Source: Stenotrophomonas maltophilia (GTDB lineage: Bacteria; Pseudomonadota; Gammaproteobacteria; Xanthomonadales; Xanthomonadaceae). Taken from it: a stretch of DNA of 64,000 bases. The notes under the pieces were generated by a model that saw only the letters and a list, made by a program, of their open reading frames with translations, had not been told where the DNA came from and did no database searches. Location: the NCBI RefSeq assembly GCF_039555535.1, contig NZ_CP154630.1, positions 2,121,001 through 2,185,000 on the forward strand, in the 5' to 3' direction. Positions 25,313 through 33,176 of this stretch are shown piece after piece (the first letter of the stretch is position 1; every line of letters starts with the position of its first letter). Made by a program: the position numbers and the translations under genes.

Positions 25313-26009
25313 TCGCTACAACGAAACGTCCGGCTGAGGATGCTGGCTTTGCATCCTCAACCGGATATCCGCGATCGACTCTTTTTAATTGATTAAGTGA
25401 GCACGCCCGGTCCCTCTGGAGTTGAGGCGGTCAAATCGATGCTGGACGTGGTGAAGGAGAAGAATGTTAAGAAGCTGGGCGGGGTCTGATTCAAAGGTTA
25501 ATCGTCCAGTGCTTCCTGGGTAGCCATCAGCCGCCAAGTGCATGCCGCGTGTCGAACTTTATTGGGGCGGCTCGTCGCTGGCGCGGTGGCGCTGTCTTGG
25601 GTTCTAGAATATCTCGATGTGCAGGGCGACGTTTGCGCGTGTCTCGTCGTGATTGCTTTAGATCCTCGGCTTTGTATGTTTCCCGCTACTGTCGCTGGAA
25701 GACGTTCTCCATCGATGCGTTGTCATGGCTGTTTCCTATCCGGCTCATGCTGCACAGGATGTCTGCTCGCGCAGAACGCTCTGCCAGTTTTACTGGGGGG
25801 AGAGCGAATTGAGTTCGCCAAGGTTGACGATAACGAGCCGAGACTCGCTGATCTTCTTGATCGTTGGAAGGCGGTCGGCTATCCGCTGTCCGGTCTGAAG
25901 TGTTTTCGTATCGAGACCAGCTCGACCGGAAGCGTCATTCTGATCTACGCCAGGACATGGCGGATCGAGCATCTGTCGATGGCGGATGCGGTGCCCTGAA
26001 GGACATTCC
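25313..26009 (+). other. Accessory DNA with gene remnants
   Basis: About 700 bp without a whole gene. At 25398-25489 a frame ends in 'VKSMLDVVKEKNVKKLGGV' followed by TGA and has no start, so it looks like the tail of a lost gene. From about 25794 to 25999 another frame ('ERIEFAKVDDNEPRLADLLD...') looks protein-coding but lacks a clear start; the upstream part of that frame is Cys-rich and not protein-like. These fit eroded polymorphic-toxin or immunity genes. Confidence 0.4.
25794..25999 (+). pseudogene. Gene remnant upstream of the DUF6984-like gene
   Basis: The last 68 codons of an open frame read 'RIEFAKVDDNEPRLADLLDR', 'GYPLSGLKCFRIETSSTGSV' and 'YARTWRIEHLSM', with normal-looking composition, while the part before is not protein-like. 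No start with a ribosome site is visible. It ends 10 bp before the next gene. I do not recognise it. Confidence 0.3.
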
Positions 26010-26345
26010 GTGCCCAGATTGCTCACCCCCGACGAGGTCTCCCTCATCCATAGGCTGCTGCCGGAGACGACCGAGCTGTCCGAACGGTTGTTGAAGGATC
26101 TGGCGCTCGCCCAGGTGGAGGACGTGGAGGTCGTCGGATTCGGGGGCGTGGTGTTCCTGTCCAGCACGACCCAACGCTTCGGAAGTGACATTGCCACGGC
26201 CATGCTCGCCGATGCCGACGGTGTGCCGGTGAGAGTCACCCTGTGCCTGGACAATCACGATCAGCTCTTCGAGCTGGAGCTGTGCAAAGTGGACTTCTCA
26301 CCGATCATCGGGGTCGATCTGAGGAGCGCTTTCAGCGAGCACTGA
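26010..26345 (+). CDS. Small soluble protein, possibly DUF6984-type
   Basis: About 111 residues. I choose the GTG at 26010 because AAGGA lies six bases upstream; an in-frame ATG at 25986 is an alternative. The sequence 'LLTPDEVSLIHRLLPE', 'VEVVGFGGVVFLSS', 'AMLADADGVPVRVTLCLDN' and 'LFELELCKVDFSPI' looks like the DUF6984 family, which I associate with polymorphic-toxin neighbourhoods; this assignment is tentative. No signal peptide. It ends the accessory island. Confidence 0.5.
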   Translation: MPRLLTPDEVSLIHRLLPETTELSERLLKDLALAQVEDVEVVGFGGVVFLSSTTQRFGSDIATAMLADADGVPVRVTLCLDNHDQLFELELCKVDFSPIIGVDLRSAFSEH

Positions 26346-26390
26346 CACCTGCTGAAAGCGGTCCTCGCCGAAGGGCGCGGCGCATCGCGT

Positions 26391-26765
26391 TCACCCTTCG
26401 GGCTGCAAGCGCCCCACCGCCTGCGCGCACAACGACTGGCAGGCCATGACCAACCCTTCCATGACCCGGTCGCCCACGTACTGCCCGGGTTCGCCGTTCT
26501 GCCGGGTGCGTTCGGCCGCCAGCAGCATTTCCAGCACCACCCGCAACCCGGTCAACGCGCAATCGGCGTCGGCCAGGGCCAGGCAGCGCCCGGGCAGCTG
26601 ATGCCGCTCCGGCCAGGGGTGACCGTCGGCCGCCGCACCGGAGCCGATGCGGTGGAGGTTGGCGATGAAGGTGTTCCTGTCCATGGCAGGCGCAGCCTGT
26701 GGCGAACCGTCGTCGCCGGCGGCGCTGCGGTAGGCGTGCAGATGCGGGAAGTCCGATTCGTTCAT
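26391..26765 (-). CDS. Small protein of unknown function with a structured upstream region
   Basis: 124 residues starting MNESDFPHLHAYRSA at 26765. The C-terminal half is helical ('LALADADCALTGLRVVLEML', 'VMEGLVMACQSLCAQAVGRL'). No signal peptide or membrane segment. Upstream (26797-26997) lie two related hairpin/TTCGAATCC units in inverted orientation, so the gene may carry an elaborate leader. The layout is reminiscent of small repeat-associated proteins such as DUF6124, but I cannot support a family name. Confidence 0.5.
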   Translation of the reverse strand: MNESDFPHLHAYRSAAGDDGSPQAAPAMDRNTFIANLHRIGSGAAADGHPWPERHQLPGRCLALADADCALTGLRVVLEMLLAAERTRQNGEPGQYVGDRVMEGLVMACQSLCAQAVGRLQPEG

Positions 26766-26796
26766 GGCGAGGCTCCGTGCAGGGCAATCGGTAGCC

Positions 26797-26997
26797 GCCA
26801 CCCGAAAGGTGGCGGGCGGTACGTGGTTCGAATCCGGGTTGGCCTCAAGCCGGCGGGCGCGAACGCCCCCAACGCACCGCCCGCCATAGCCGGCAGACGG
26901 ATTGCCAGCCGGCGCCACGCATGGTGACGCCGGCTGGCAAGCGCACTTACTCAAGGCCAACACGGGATTCGAAGCCCGGCCACCCTTTTCCGGTGGC
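26797..26997. repeat. Large imperfect inverted repeat with hairpins and T-arm-like motifs
   Basis: Left arm: a 6-bp hairpin GCCACC-CGAAA-GGTGGC (26797-26813), then TTCGAATCC and GTTGGCCT (26827-26845). Right arm, read on the other strand: GCCACC hairpin (26979-26997), then TTCGAATCC (26965-26973) and GTTGGCCT (26954-26961). The two arms are therefore diverged copies of one about 50-base unit facing each other. The TTCGAAT heptamer recalls a tRNA T-loop, but no cloverleaf can be folded around it. Confidence 0.6.
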
Positions 26998-27329
26998 ACG
27001 CCATCTGAGCCCCTGGCGCTGTGCAATGCCAATCAGAAGAGTTGTAAACATCACTCGATTGGAGACGCTTTTGACATTGTCCTACGCTGTTAAGCCCCGC
27101 CAGTGCTGGCTGGCGTAGTGATCCGCCCGCAACGTGCAATCTGCGACATGTGTCCAGGTTGTCACGGCGAACGGGACGGGCGGGGCGGGCCTTTCACGAC
27201 AGTCGGCGCCAATTCAGGCTGCGTGCCTCCCGGGTTGACGCTTTCAACGCCCCAGCGCACTCTGCGGGTTGGGGTCGACAACCCGTTCAGGGGCAGGGCT
27301 GCAGGGTGGTACCAGGAGGCGGAACAGCC
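26998..27329 (+). promoter_or_regulatory. Leader region of the molybdenum cofactor operon
   Basis: About 330 bp without a gene. It holds TTGACA at 27071-27076 and a 7-bp hairpin CGGGTTG-GGGTCGA-CAACCCG at 27265-27285, about 45 bases before moaA. A second small stem (GTTGA...TCAAC) lies near 27235-27247. I see no recognisable Moco riboswitch and no clear FNR box. Confidence 0.3.
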
Positions 27330-28310
27330 ATGAGCCAACTCACCGACAGTTTCGGACGCAGCTTTCCGTACCTGCGCTTGTCGCTCACCGAAGCCTGCAA
27401 CTTCCGGTGCAGCTACTGCCTGCCCGACGGGTACCAGGCGGATGGCCACCCGCGTTTCCTGCAGGTGGAGGAGATCGGCCGCCTGGTGCGGGCCTTTGCG
27501 GCGTTGGGGATGAGCAAGATCCGCCTGACCGGTGGCGAGCCCAGCCTGCGCAAGGATCTGGACGAGATCATCGCCACCGTGGCGGCGGTGCCGGGCATCC
27601 GCAAGGTGGCCATCACCACCAATGGCACGCTGCTGCCGCGGCGCCTGCCGGGTTGGCACCGGGCAGGCCTGACTGCGCTGAACGTGAGCATGGACAGCCT
27701 GCAGCGCGAGCGTTTCCACACCATCACCGGCCACGACCGTCTGCCAGAGATCCAGCAGGGTCTTGCGCTGGCGCAGGCGCTGGGCCTTTCGGCAATCAAG
27801 CTCAACGCAGTGCTGCTGCGCGGCCTGAACGACGACGAGCTCCCGCAGTGGATGGAGTACCTGCGCGATCGCCCCTTCAGCGTGCGCTTCATCGAACTGA
27901 TGCGTACCGGCGACAACGAAGCCTATTTCCAGCGCCACCACCTGCGCGCCGACGTGGTGATCGAGCAGCTGCTGGCCGCCGGATGGCGCGAACGCCCGCG
28001 CGTGGCCGATGCGGGCCCGGCGCGCGAGTTCAGCCACCCTGACCATCGCGGCAGCATTGGCATCATCGCCCCGTATTCGCGTGACTTCTGCAAGGGCTGC
28101 AACCGTTTGCGGGTGACCGCCAAGGGTGACCTGCGGCTGTGCCTGTTCGGCGAGTTCGGCGTGCCGCTGCGCCCGCTTCTGCAACGCGACGATGACCATG
28201 ACGCGCTGCTGGCACGCATCACCACCCAGCTTGGCCTGAAAGCGGCCGGGCATGGACTGCACCAGGGCCAGACCGGGCTGACCCCGCACCTGGCCTCGAT
28301 CGGAGGATGA
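27330..28310 (+). CDS. moaA: GTP 3',8-cyclase (radical SAM), molybdenum cofactor step 1
   Basis: 326 residues starting MSQLTDSFGRSFPYLRLSLT, with AGGAGG upstream. The N-terminal radical-SAM cluster motif 'CNFRCSYC', the SAM-binding 'RLTGGEPSLRKD', the C-terminal second cluster ligands 'CKGCNRLRVTAKGDLRLC' and the terminal GG are all present. It converts GTP to 3',8-cyclo-GTP. First gene of a tight moa/moe operon; its stop overlaps the moaCB start (ATGA). Confidence 0.95.
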   Translation: MSQLTDSFGRSFPYLRLSLTEACNFRCSYCLPDGYQADGHPRFLQVEEIGRLVRAFAALGMSKIRLTGGEPSLRKDLDEIIATVAAVPGIRKVAITTNGTLLPRRLPGWHRAGLTALNVSMDSLQRERFHTITGHDRLPEIQQGLALAQALGLSAIKLNAVLLRGLNDDELPQWMEYLRDRPFSVRFIELMRTGDNEAYFQRHHLRADVVIEQLLAAGWRERPRVADAGPAREFSHPDHRGSIGIIAPYSRDFCKGCNRLRVTAKGDLRLCLFGEFGVPLRPLLQRDDDHDALLARITTQLGLKAAGHGLHQGQTGLTPHLASIGG

Positions 28311-29314
28311 GCAACACGATGAGTGGGGAATTGAATGCGGCCTTCCACATGGCCGATGTCCGTAACAAGCGCATCAGCCGCCGCCGTGCGGTGGCGGTGG
28401 GCGAGCTGCATGCCGGTCCAGTGGCCTATCCGCTGATCGTCGAGCGCCGCCTGCCCAAGGGCGATGCGCTGGTGATGGCCGAGATTGCCGGCCTGCAGGG
28501 CGCCAAGATGGCGTCGATGCTGATGCCGCTGTGCCATCCGTTGCCGCTGGAGCTGGTGCAGGTGTTCTGTGCGCCGGTGCCGGAACGGCAGGCGATCCGC
28601 GTGTGGTGCGAGTGCGCGAGCGAGGCGCGCACCGGCGTGGAGATGGAGGCACTGGCCGGCGTCAACGCGGCGCTGCTGACCCTGTACGACCTGAGCAAGC
28701 CGGTGGAGCCGGCCCTGCGCATCGAAGGCATCCGCCTGCTGTTCAAGGAAGGCGGCAAGCGCGGGGTCTGGCTGCACCCGGACGGCATGGACGAGGCCGA
28801 GCGTGCGCGTTTCAAGCCGCGTGCACCGAAGGGGTTGGAGGGTGCGGCCTGCGCGGTGATCACACTGAGTGATCGCGCCAGCGAGGGCAGTTATGAGGAT
28901 GTGTCCGGCCCGACCCTGGTGACCGGCCTGAAAAAGCTGGGGGGCGAGGTGGTGGCCGCCGAGGTACTGCCCGATGGCATCGAGCCATTGGCGGGCCGCC
29001 TGCAGGCCTTGGCCGCCGAGGGCGTGCGCCTGTGCCTGTGTACCGGAGGTACCGGGCTGGGCCCGCGTGACCTGACCCCGGAGGCGCTGCGTTCCTTGAA
29101 CGCGCGGCCGGTGCATGGCCTGGCGCAGATGGTGCGGGCACTCAGTGCACAGCACACGCCGATGGCCTGGCTGAGCCGCGCCGAGGTGGTGCAGCTGGGC
29201 AACATGCTGGTGTTCGCATTGCCCGGCAGCCCGAAGGCGGCGGCGCAGTGCCTGGACATCCTGGCGCCGGTACTGGGCCACGCCCTGGCGATGGTCGAGG
29301 GTGGTGGCCACTGA
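28307..29314 (+). CDS. moaCB: Bifunctional MoaC-MoaB fusion
   Basis: 335 residues. Residues 1-160 are MoaC (cyclic pyranopterin monophosphate synthase: 'HMADVRNKRISRRRAVAVG', 'MLMPLCHPLPLELV', 'GVEMEALAGVNAALLTLYDL'). Residues 180-335 are MoaB/MogA-like ('AVITLSDRASEGSYEDVSGP', 'CTGGTGLGPRDLTPEAL', 'FALPGSPKAAAQC'). The fusion couples pterin formation and adenylation. A fused moaCB is known in several Gammaproteobacteria. One base overlaps the moeA start. Confidence 0.92.
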   Translation: MSNTMSGELNAAFHMADVRNKRISRRRAVAVGELHAGPVAYPLIVERRLPKGDALVMAEIAGLQGAKMASMLMPLCHPLPLELVQVFCAPVPERQAIRVWCECASEARTGVEMEALAGVNAALLTLYDLSKPVEPALRIEGIRLLFKEGGKRGVWLHPDGMDEAERARFKPRAPKGLEGAACAVITLSDRASEGSYEDVSGPTLVTGLKKLGGEVVAAEVLPDGIEPLAGRLQALAAEGVRLCLCTGGTGLGPRDLTPEALRSLNARPVHGLAQMVRALSAQHTPMAWLSRAEVVQLGNMLVFALPGSPKAAAQCLDILAPVLGHALAMVEGGGH

Positions 29315-30567
29315 TGATTGCCTACAGCGAAGCCTTGCAGCACCTGCTGGACGCGGCCACGCAGCTGCCGGCCGAGCGCCTGCCGCTGCATGAGGCCGGC
29401 GGCCGTACCCTGGCCAGTGACATCCACAGCGGGCAGTCGTTGCCGCCGTTCGACAATTCGGCGATGGACGGCTTCGCGCTGCGCGCCAACGGCGCGACGT
29501 TCGAAGCTGGTACCGAGTTCGCTGTGCAGGGCTGGCAGGCAGCCGGTGATGCCGGCGCCGAAGGCGGCGAGGGTGCCTGGGAAATCATGACCGGTGCGCG
29601 CATGCCGGCCGGGCTGGATACGGTGGTACCGGTCGAGAACGTGGAGATCCTCGCCAGCGAGGATGGCCGCCCGACCCGCATTGCCCTGAAGGCATTGGTG
29701 AAGCCGGGCCAGAACGTGCGCCTGCGTGGCGAGGATGTAAGCGACGGCGAGCGCGTGCTGCAGGCCGGGCAGGTGCTGGACATCAACGCGCGCACCCTGC
29801 TGCATGCCATCGGCGTGGGCGAGGTGGCGGTGATGACGCGGCCAAAGGCGGCGGTGATTGCTACCGGCAAGGAGCTGGTGACCGAGGCGGCGCAGACGCT
29901 GGCATCCGGGCAGATTCGTGACAGCAACCGGCCGTATCTGGTCGGCCGCCTGCAGGCCGCCGGTGCCGAGGTGGTCTGGCAGGGCACGGTGGGCGATGAG
30001 GTGGCGGCGTTCAACGCGGTGCTGGATGAAGCGCTGGACGCGGGTGCTCAGCTGTTGATCAGCACCGGCGCGGTGTCGGCCGGCCGCTACGATTTCATTC
30101 CCGACGCGCTTCGCGGCCGGGGTGCGCGCATCGTGTTCCACAAGGTGGCAATCCGCCCGGGCAAGCCGTTGCTGTTTGCGGTGCTGCCCAATGGCGCGCT
30201 GTATTTCGGCCTGCCCGGCAACCCGGTGTCGGCTGCGGTGGGCCAGCGCTTCTTCGTCGAGCCGGTGCTGCGCCGCCTGCTGGGGCTGGCACCGGAGCCG
30301 GTGCTGACGTTGCCGCTGCAGGCCGACGTGCGCACGCCGCCGGGCCTGCGCTTCCACGCGCGGGCGCGGGTGGAAGTGGACGCGCAGGGCCGCCTGAGTG
30401 CGCGCGTGCTGGCCGGGCAGGAGTCGTTCCGTTTGATGTCCATGCTGCAGGCCAACGCCTGGGTGGTTCTGGAAGGCGAGGGCGGTCTGGCCCCTGCCGG
30501 CACGCCGGTGCGTGTGCAGGGCTGGGGTCATCAGGACCCGGTGCAGCTGGCGAGCCAGGAGCCGTAA
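29314..30567 (+). CDS. moeA: Molybdopterin molybdenumtransferase
   Basis: 417 residues starting MIAYSEALQHLLDAATQLPA. MoeA landmarks: 'PPFDNSAMDGFAL', 'IMTGARMPAGLDTVVPVENV', 'VIATGKELV', 'SGQIRDSNRPYLVG', 'STGAVSAGRYDFIP', 'GLPGNPVSA'. It inserts molybdate into adenylated molybdopterin. Its TAA overlaps the moaD start by one base. Confidence 0.93.
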   Translation: MIAYSEALQHLLDAATQLPAERLPLHEAGGRTLASDIHSGQSLPPFDNSAMDGFALRANGATFEAGTEFAVQGWQAAGDAGAEGGEGAWEIMTGARMPAGLDTVVPVENVEILASEDGRPTRIALKALVKPGQNVRLRGEDVSDGERVLQAGQVLDINARTLLHAIGVGEVAVMTRPKAAVIATGKELVTEAAQTLASGQIRDSNRPYLVGRLQAAGAEVVWQGTVGDEVAAFNAVLDEALDAGAQLLISTGAVSAGRYDFIPDALRGRGARIVFHKVAIRPGKPLLFAVLPNGALYFGLPGNPVSAAVGQRFFVEPVLRRLLGLAPEPVLTLPLQADVRTPPGLRFHARARVEVDAQGRLSARVLAGQESFRLMSMLQANAWVVLEGEGGLAPAGTPVRVQGWGHQDPVQLASQEP

Positions 30568-30827
30568 TGAGACAGGTAAATCTGCAGTTGTTCGGCGCGT
30601 TCTCCGATCTGGATGCCAGCCGCGAGATTGCCGTGGAGGTGGCCGGCGGCACCGTGGCCGATCTGCGCCAGGCGCTGCGCGAGCTGCTGCCGCTGCGTTG
30701 GCCGGGTTTCCGTGCCGGGCTGCTGGATTACTCGGCGTTCGCCGACCAGCAACGCGTGCTGCGCGACCACGAGGCGTTGCCCGACGATGGCCGGGTCGCG
30801 ATCCTGCCGCCGGTGAGCGGGGGCTGA
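30567..30827 (+). CDS. moaD: Molybdopterin synthase small subunit
   Basis: 86 residues, a ubiquitin-like sulphur carrier ending in the required GG ('AILPPVSGG'). It carries the thiocarboxylate used by MoaE. It lies between moeA and moaE with almost no gap. Confidence 0.9.
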   Translation: MRQVNLQLFGAFSDLDASREIAVEVAGGTVADLRQALRELLPLRWPGFRAGLLDYSAFADQQRVLRDHEALPDDGRVAILPPVSGG

Positions 30828-30830
30828 GCG

Positions 30831-31319
30831 ATGAGCGAGAAGATCATCGCGAAGGTGGTGGACCGCGCGCAGGCGGCGATCGATCCGGCCGAGGGCATCT
30901 CGGCAGTGTCCGATCCCGGCTTCGGCGGCATCGACGTGTTCATCGGCAAGGTGCGCGATGTCAATGCGGGCCGGCGGGTGACCGGGATCACCTACGATCT
31001 GTTTGAACCGTTGGTGCTGAACGAGTTCAAGCGCCTGGCCGCCGAGGTCGAGGCCACGTTTGGTCCGAAGCTGAAGCTGTATGTGGCACACGCCAAGGGC
31101 CGGTTGGGCATCGGCGATGTGGCGGTGGTGGTGGCCGCCGGCAGCCCGCACCGTGACGAGGCGTTCCGCGCCTGCCGGCAGTTGATCGAGGTGGTGAAAC
31201 ACCAGTGCCCGATCTGGAAGCAGGAGCATTACGAGGACGGCGACAGCCAGTGGAGCGAAGGTTGCAGCCTGTGCCATGCGGACGATGAGCCTGCGCATGC
31301 GCACAGCCACAGCCCGTGA
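30831..31319 (+). CDS. moaE: Molybdopterin synthase catalytic subunit
   Basis: 162 residues with 'GGIDVFIGKVRDVNAGRRVT', 'AHAKGRLGIGDVAVVVAAGS', 'RDEAFRACRQLIEVVKHQCP' and the Lys-containing 'IWKQEHYEDGDSQW', all MoaE signatures. It converts cPMP to molybdopterin with MoaD. The extra tail (CSLCHADDEPAHAHSHSP) is His-rich and may bind metal. A SMAG palindrome follows 5 bp after the stop. Confidence 0.92.
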   Translation: MSEKIIAKVVDRAQAAIDPAEGISAVSDPGFGGIDVFIGKVRDVNAGRRVTGITYDLFEPLVLNEFKRLAAEVEATFGPKLKLYVAHAKGRLGIGDVAVVVAAGSPHRDEAFRACRQLIEVVKHQCPIWKQEHYEDGDSQWSEGCSLCHADDEPAHAHSHSP

Positions 31320-31324
31320 CGCCA

Positions 31325-31399
31325 GTAGATCCACGCCATGCGTGGATAGCGCTCTCCCGGCGCACCCGGCCGACGCAGCCACGCATGGCGTGGCTCTAC
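31325..31399 (+). repeat. SMAG palindrome dimer directly before mobA
   Basis: Starts GTAGATCCACGCC and ends GGCGTGGCTCTAC, arms inverted over about 20 bp. It fills the whole gap between moaE and mobA and ends one base before the mobA ATG at 31401, so mobA has no normal ribosome site. Confidence 0.75.
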
Positions 31400-31400
31400 C

Positions 31401-31949
31401 ATGAATGGAACCATCAACGGCATCGTGTTGGCCGGTGGCCTGTCCAGCAGGATGGGCCGCGACAAGGCAACGCTGCCGTGGCAGGGCCGCACCCTGCTGG
31501 AGCACATGCGGGGCCTGTTGACGCAGGCCGGCGCGCGCGAGGTCTGGATCAGCGGCAACTACCCGGCCTTCGGCGGCATCCCCGATCGTGTGCCCCGATG
31601 CGGGCCACTGGGCGGGCTCTACAGCGTGGCAATGCAGATGCCTGACGAGCCTGCATGGGTGGTGCCGGTGGACACGCCGCGGTTGAGCGCGGTACTGCTG
31701 CAGCGACTGTGCCTGGCAGGAGACACTCCCTGCGTGGTGTTTGCCGACGAACCATTGCCGATGCGGTTGCAGATCGATGATCATTGCCGCCGCGTGCTGC
31801 AGGAATTGATTGAAGATCCGAGGGCACGCCGTTCGCTGCGTGCCCTGCAGGAACGCTTGGGCGTGACCCGGTTGCCACTGGCGCCAGGGGATCAGGCGTT
31901 GCTGCTCAACTGCAATACCCCATCGGAATGGGAGTCCACCGCACCATGA
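31401..31949 (+). CDS. mobA: Molybdenum cofactor guanylyltransferase
   Basis: 182 residues. The nucleotide-binding motif 'IVLAGGLSSRMGRDKATLPW' with Lys, the 'GPLGGLYSV' loop and 'VVPVDTPRL' (Asp for Mg) identify MobA. It makes the Mo-bis-guanylyl dinucleotide cofactor for DMSO-reductase-family enzymes such as nitrate reductase. The start is the only one that retains the motif, but it touches a SMAG element. It overlaps the next gene by 4 bp. Confidence 0.9.
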   Translation: MNGTINGIVLAGGLSSRMGRDKATLPWQGRTLLEHMRGLLTQAGAREVWISGNYPAFGGIPDRVPRCGPLGGLYSVAMQMPDEPAWVVPVDTPRLSAVLLQRLCLAGDTPCVVFADEPLPMRLQIDDHCRRVLQELIEDPRARRSLRALQERLGVTRLPLAPGDQALLLNCNTPSEWESTAP

Positions 31950-32311
31950 AAGTCCAGCTGCAACAGCAATCGATGCGCCTGCGCGTGGATGAAGAGGAAC
32001 TGGCGCGCCTGCTGGTCGGTGAGTCGGTGGAGAACCTGACCCGCTTTGGCGGCAGCGGTGGCTGGGGTGTGGCACTGTCGTTGCATGCCGGCGATCAGGC
32101 GGTGCTGCTCGATGGCGGTACGTTCTGCCGGCTGGTGCTGCCGCGCGAAGCCGTGGAGGCACTGGCGGCGCGCCTGCCGTGCCGTGAGGGTCTTGGCTTC
32201 GGCATCGCATTGGATGACGACAGCATGCTGCAACTCCAGTTCGACGTGGATGTGCGCGACAGCGTGCGGCAGCGCGGTGCGCAACGGCGTTCGAAGCCTG
32301 CGTCGGAGTAG
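31946..32311 (+). CDS. Small protein of the Moco cluster, function unknown
   Basis: 121 residues starting MKVQLQQQSMRLRVDEEELA, translationally coupled to mobA (ATGA). Strand-rich, acidic, with 'LLVGESVENLTRFGGSGGWG' and 'CREGLGFGIALDDDSMLQLQ'. No membrane segment. It resembles small proteins of the DUF7009 type that accompany molybdenum genes, but that name is tentative. Likely an accessory factor by context. Confidence 0.6.
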   Translation: MKVQLQQQSMRLRVDEEELARLLVGESVENLTRFGGSGGWGVALSLHAGDQAVLLDGGTFCRLVLPREAVEALAARLPCREGLGFGIALDDDSMLQLQFDVDVRDSVRQRGAQRRSKPASE

Positions 32312-32377
32312 GTGCATTGCGCAGGGGCGGGCGGCATGCTGTCGTATGATGGGGGCCTTCGTTCCTGCGTCGCTGCA

Positions 32378-33154
32378 ATGCCCCTGAACCCCTCTGCTCC
32401 TTCTCCGCTGCGACCGGCCACGCCCAATCCTGCGGCGGCCGATGACGGTGATGCGCTGCATTTCTGCAGCACCTGCGCGTTCTCCGATGCCTGCACGTCG
32501 CAGGGCTATGACAAGACCGCGCTGGGCGAGCTGCATGTGCTGGTTGACCACATGGGGCCGTTCCAGGCCGGTGACTACCTGTTCCGTGCCGGTGATCCGT
32601 TCGATTCGATCGCCGCCGTGCGTGCCGGCATGGTCAAGACCTTTGTCGATGACAGCCAGGGCAACGAGCAGGTGCTGGGCTTCAACCTGCCCGGTGAAGT
32701 GATCGGGCTCAATGCCATCCACGGTGCGCGCTTTCCCTGCAATGCCGTGGCGCTGGACACGGTCTATCTGTGTCGCATCTCCTTCCCGCGATTGAGCCTG
32801 CTGGCCACCCGCATGCCGGGGTTGCAGGCACGGCTGTTCAGCCTGCTCAGTGCCGAGATCGGCAAGGTCGCTACGTTGGCCGCCAACCATCGCACCGAGG
32901 AGCGCATGGCGGCGTTTCTGCTGGATCTTTCCGAGCGCTATGCCCGGCGCGGATTCTCGGCCACCCGCTTCAACCTGAGCATGGCCCGTACCGAGATTGC
33001 CAACTACCTGCGGATGGCGCCGGAGACGGTGAGCCGGGTGCTGCGCCGGTTGAGCGACGAGGGTGTGATTGCGGTGAACCAACGTGAGATGCTGTTGCTG
33101 CAACCCGAGCGGCTGGCGGAACTGGCCGTGACCCGGGAACCCGGACTGGACTGA
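32378..33154 (+). CDS. FNR-type oxygen-sensing regulator (Crp/Fnr family)
   Basis: 258 residues starting MPLNPSAPSPLRPATPNPAA. The iron-sulphur ligands Cys30, Cys33, Cys39 ('FCSTCAFSDAC') and Cys121 ('GARFPCN') are spaced as in E. coli FNR (20, 23, 29, 122). A cAMP-type barrel is followed by a DNA-binding helix 'TRTEIANYLRMAPETVSRVLR' (shown in parts: TEIANYL, ETVSRVL). It should activate anaerobic genes such as nitrate respiration that need molybdenum enzymes. Possible upstream starts (32312, 32336) are less likely. Confidence 0.9.
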   Translation: MPLNPSAPSPLRPATPNPAAADDGDALHFCSTCAFSDACTSQGYDKTALGELHVLVDHMGPFQAGDYLFRAGDPFDSIAAVRAGMVKTFVDDSQGNEQVLGFNLPGEVIGLNAIHGARFPCNAVALDTVYLCRISFPRLSLLATRMPGLQARLFSLLSAEIGKVATLAANHRTEERMAAFLLDLSERYARRGFSATRFNLSMARTEIANYLRMAPETVSRVLRRLSDEGVIAVNQREMLLLQPERLAELAVTREPGLD

Positions 33155-33176
33155 TCAGACAACCAAAGGGCCGACC

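Noticed and set aside
26797..26845. Possible tRNA gene around TTCGAATCC
   Set aside because: The heptamer resembles a T-loop, but the flanking stem does not pair well and no acceptor, D or anticodon arm can be drawn; the inverted copy shows the same failure.
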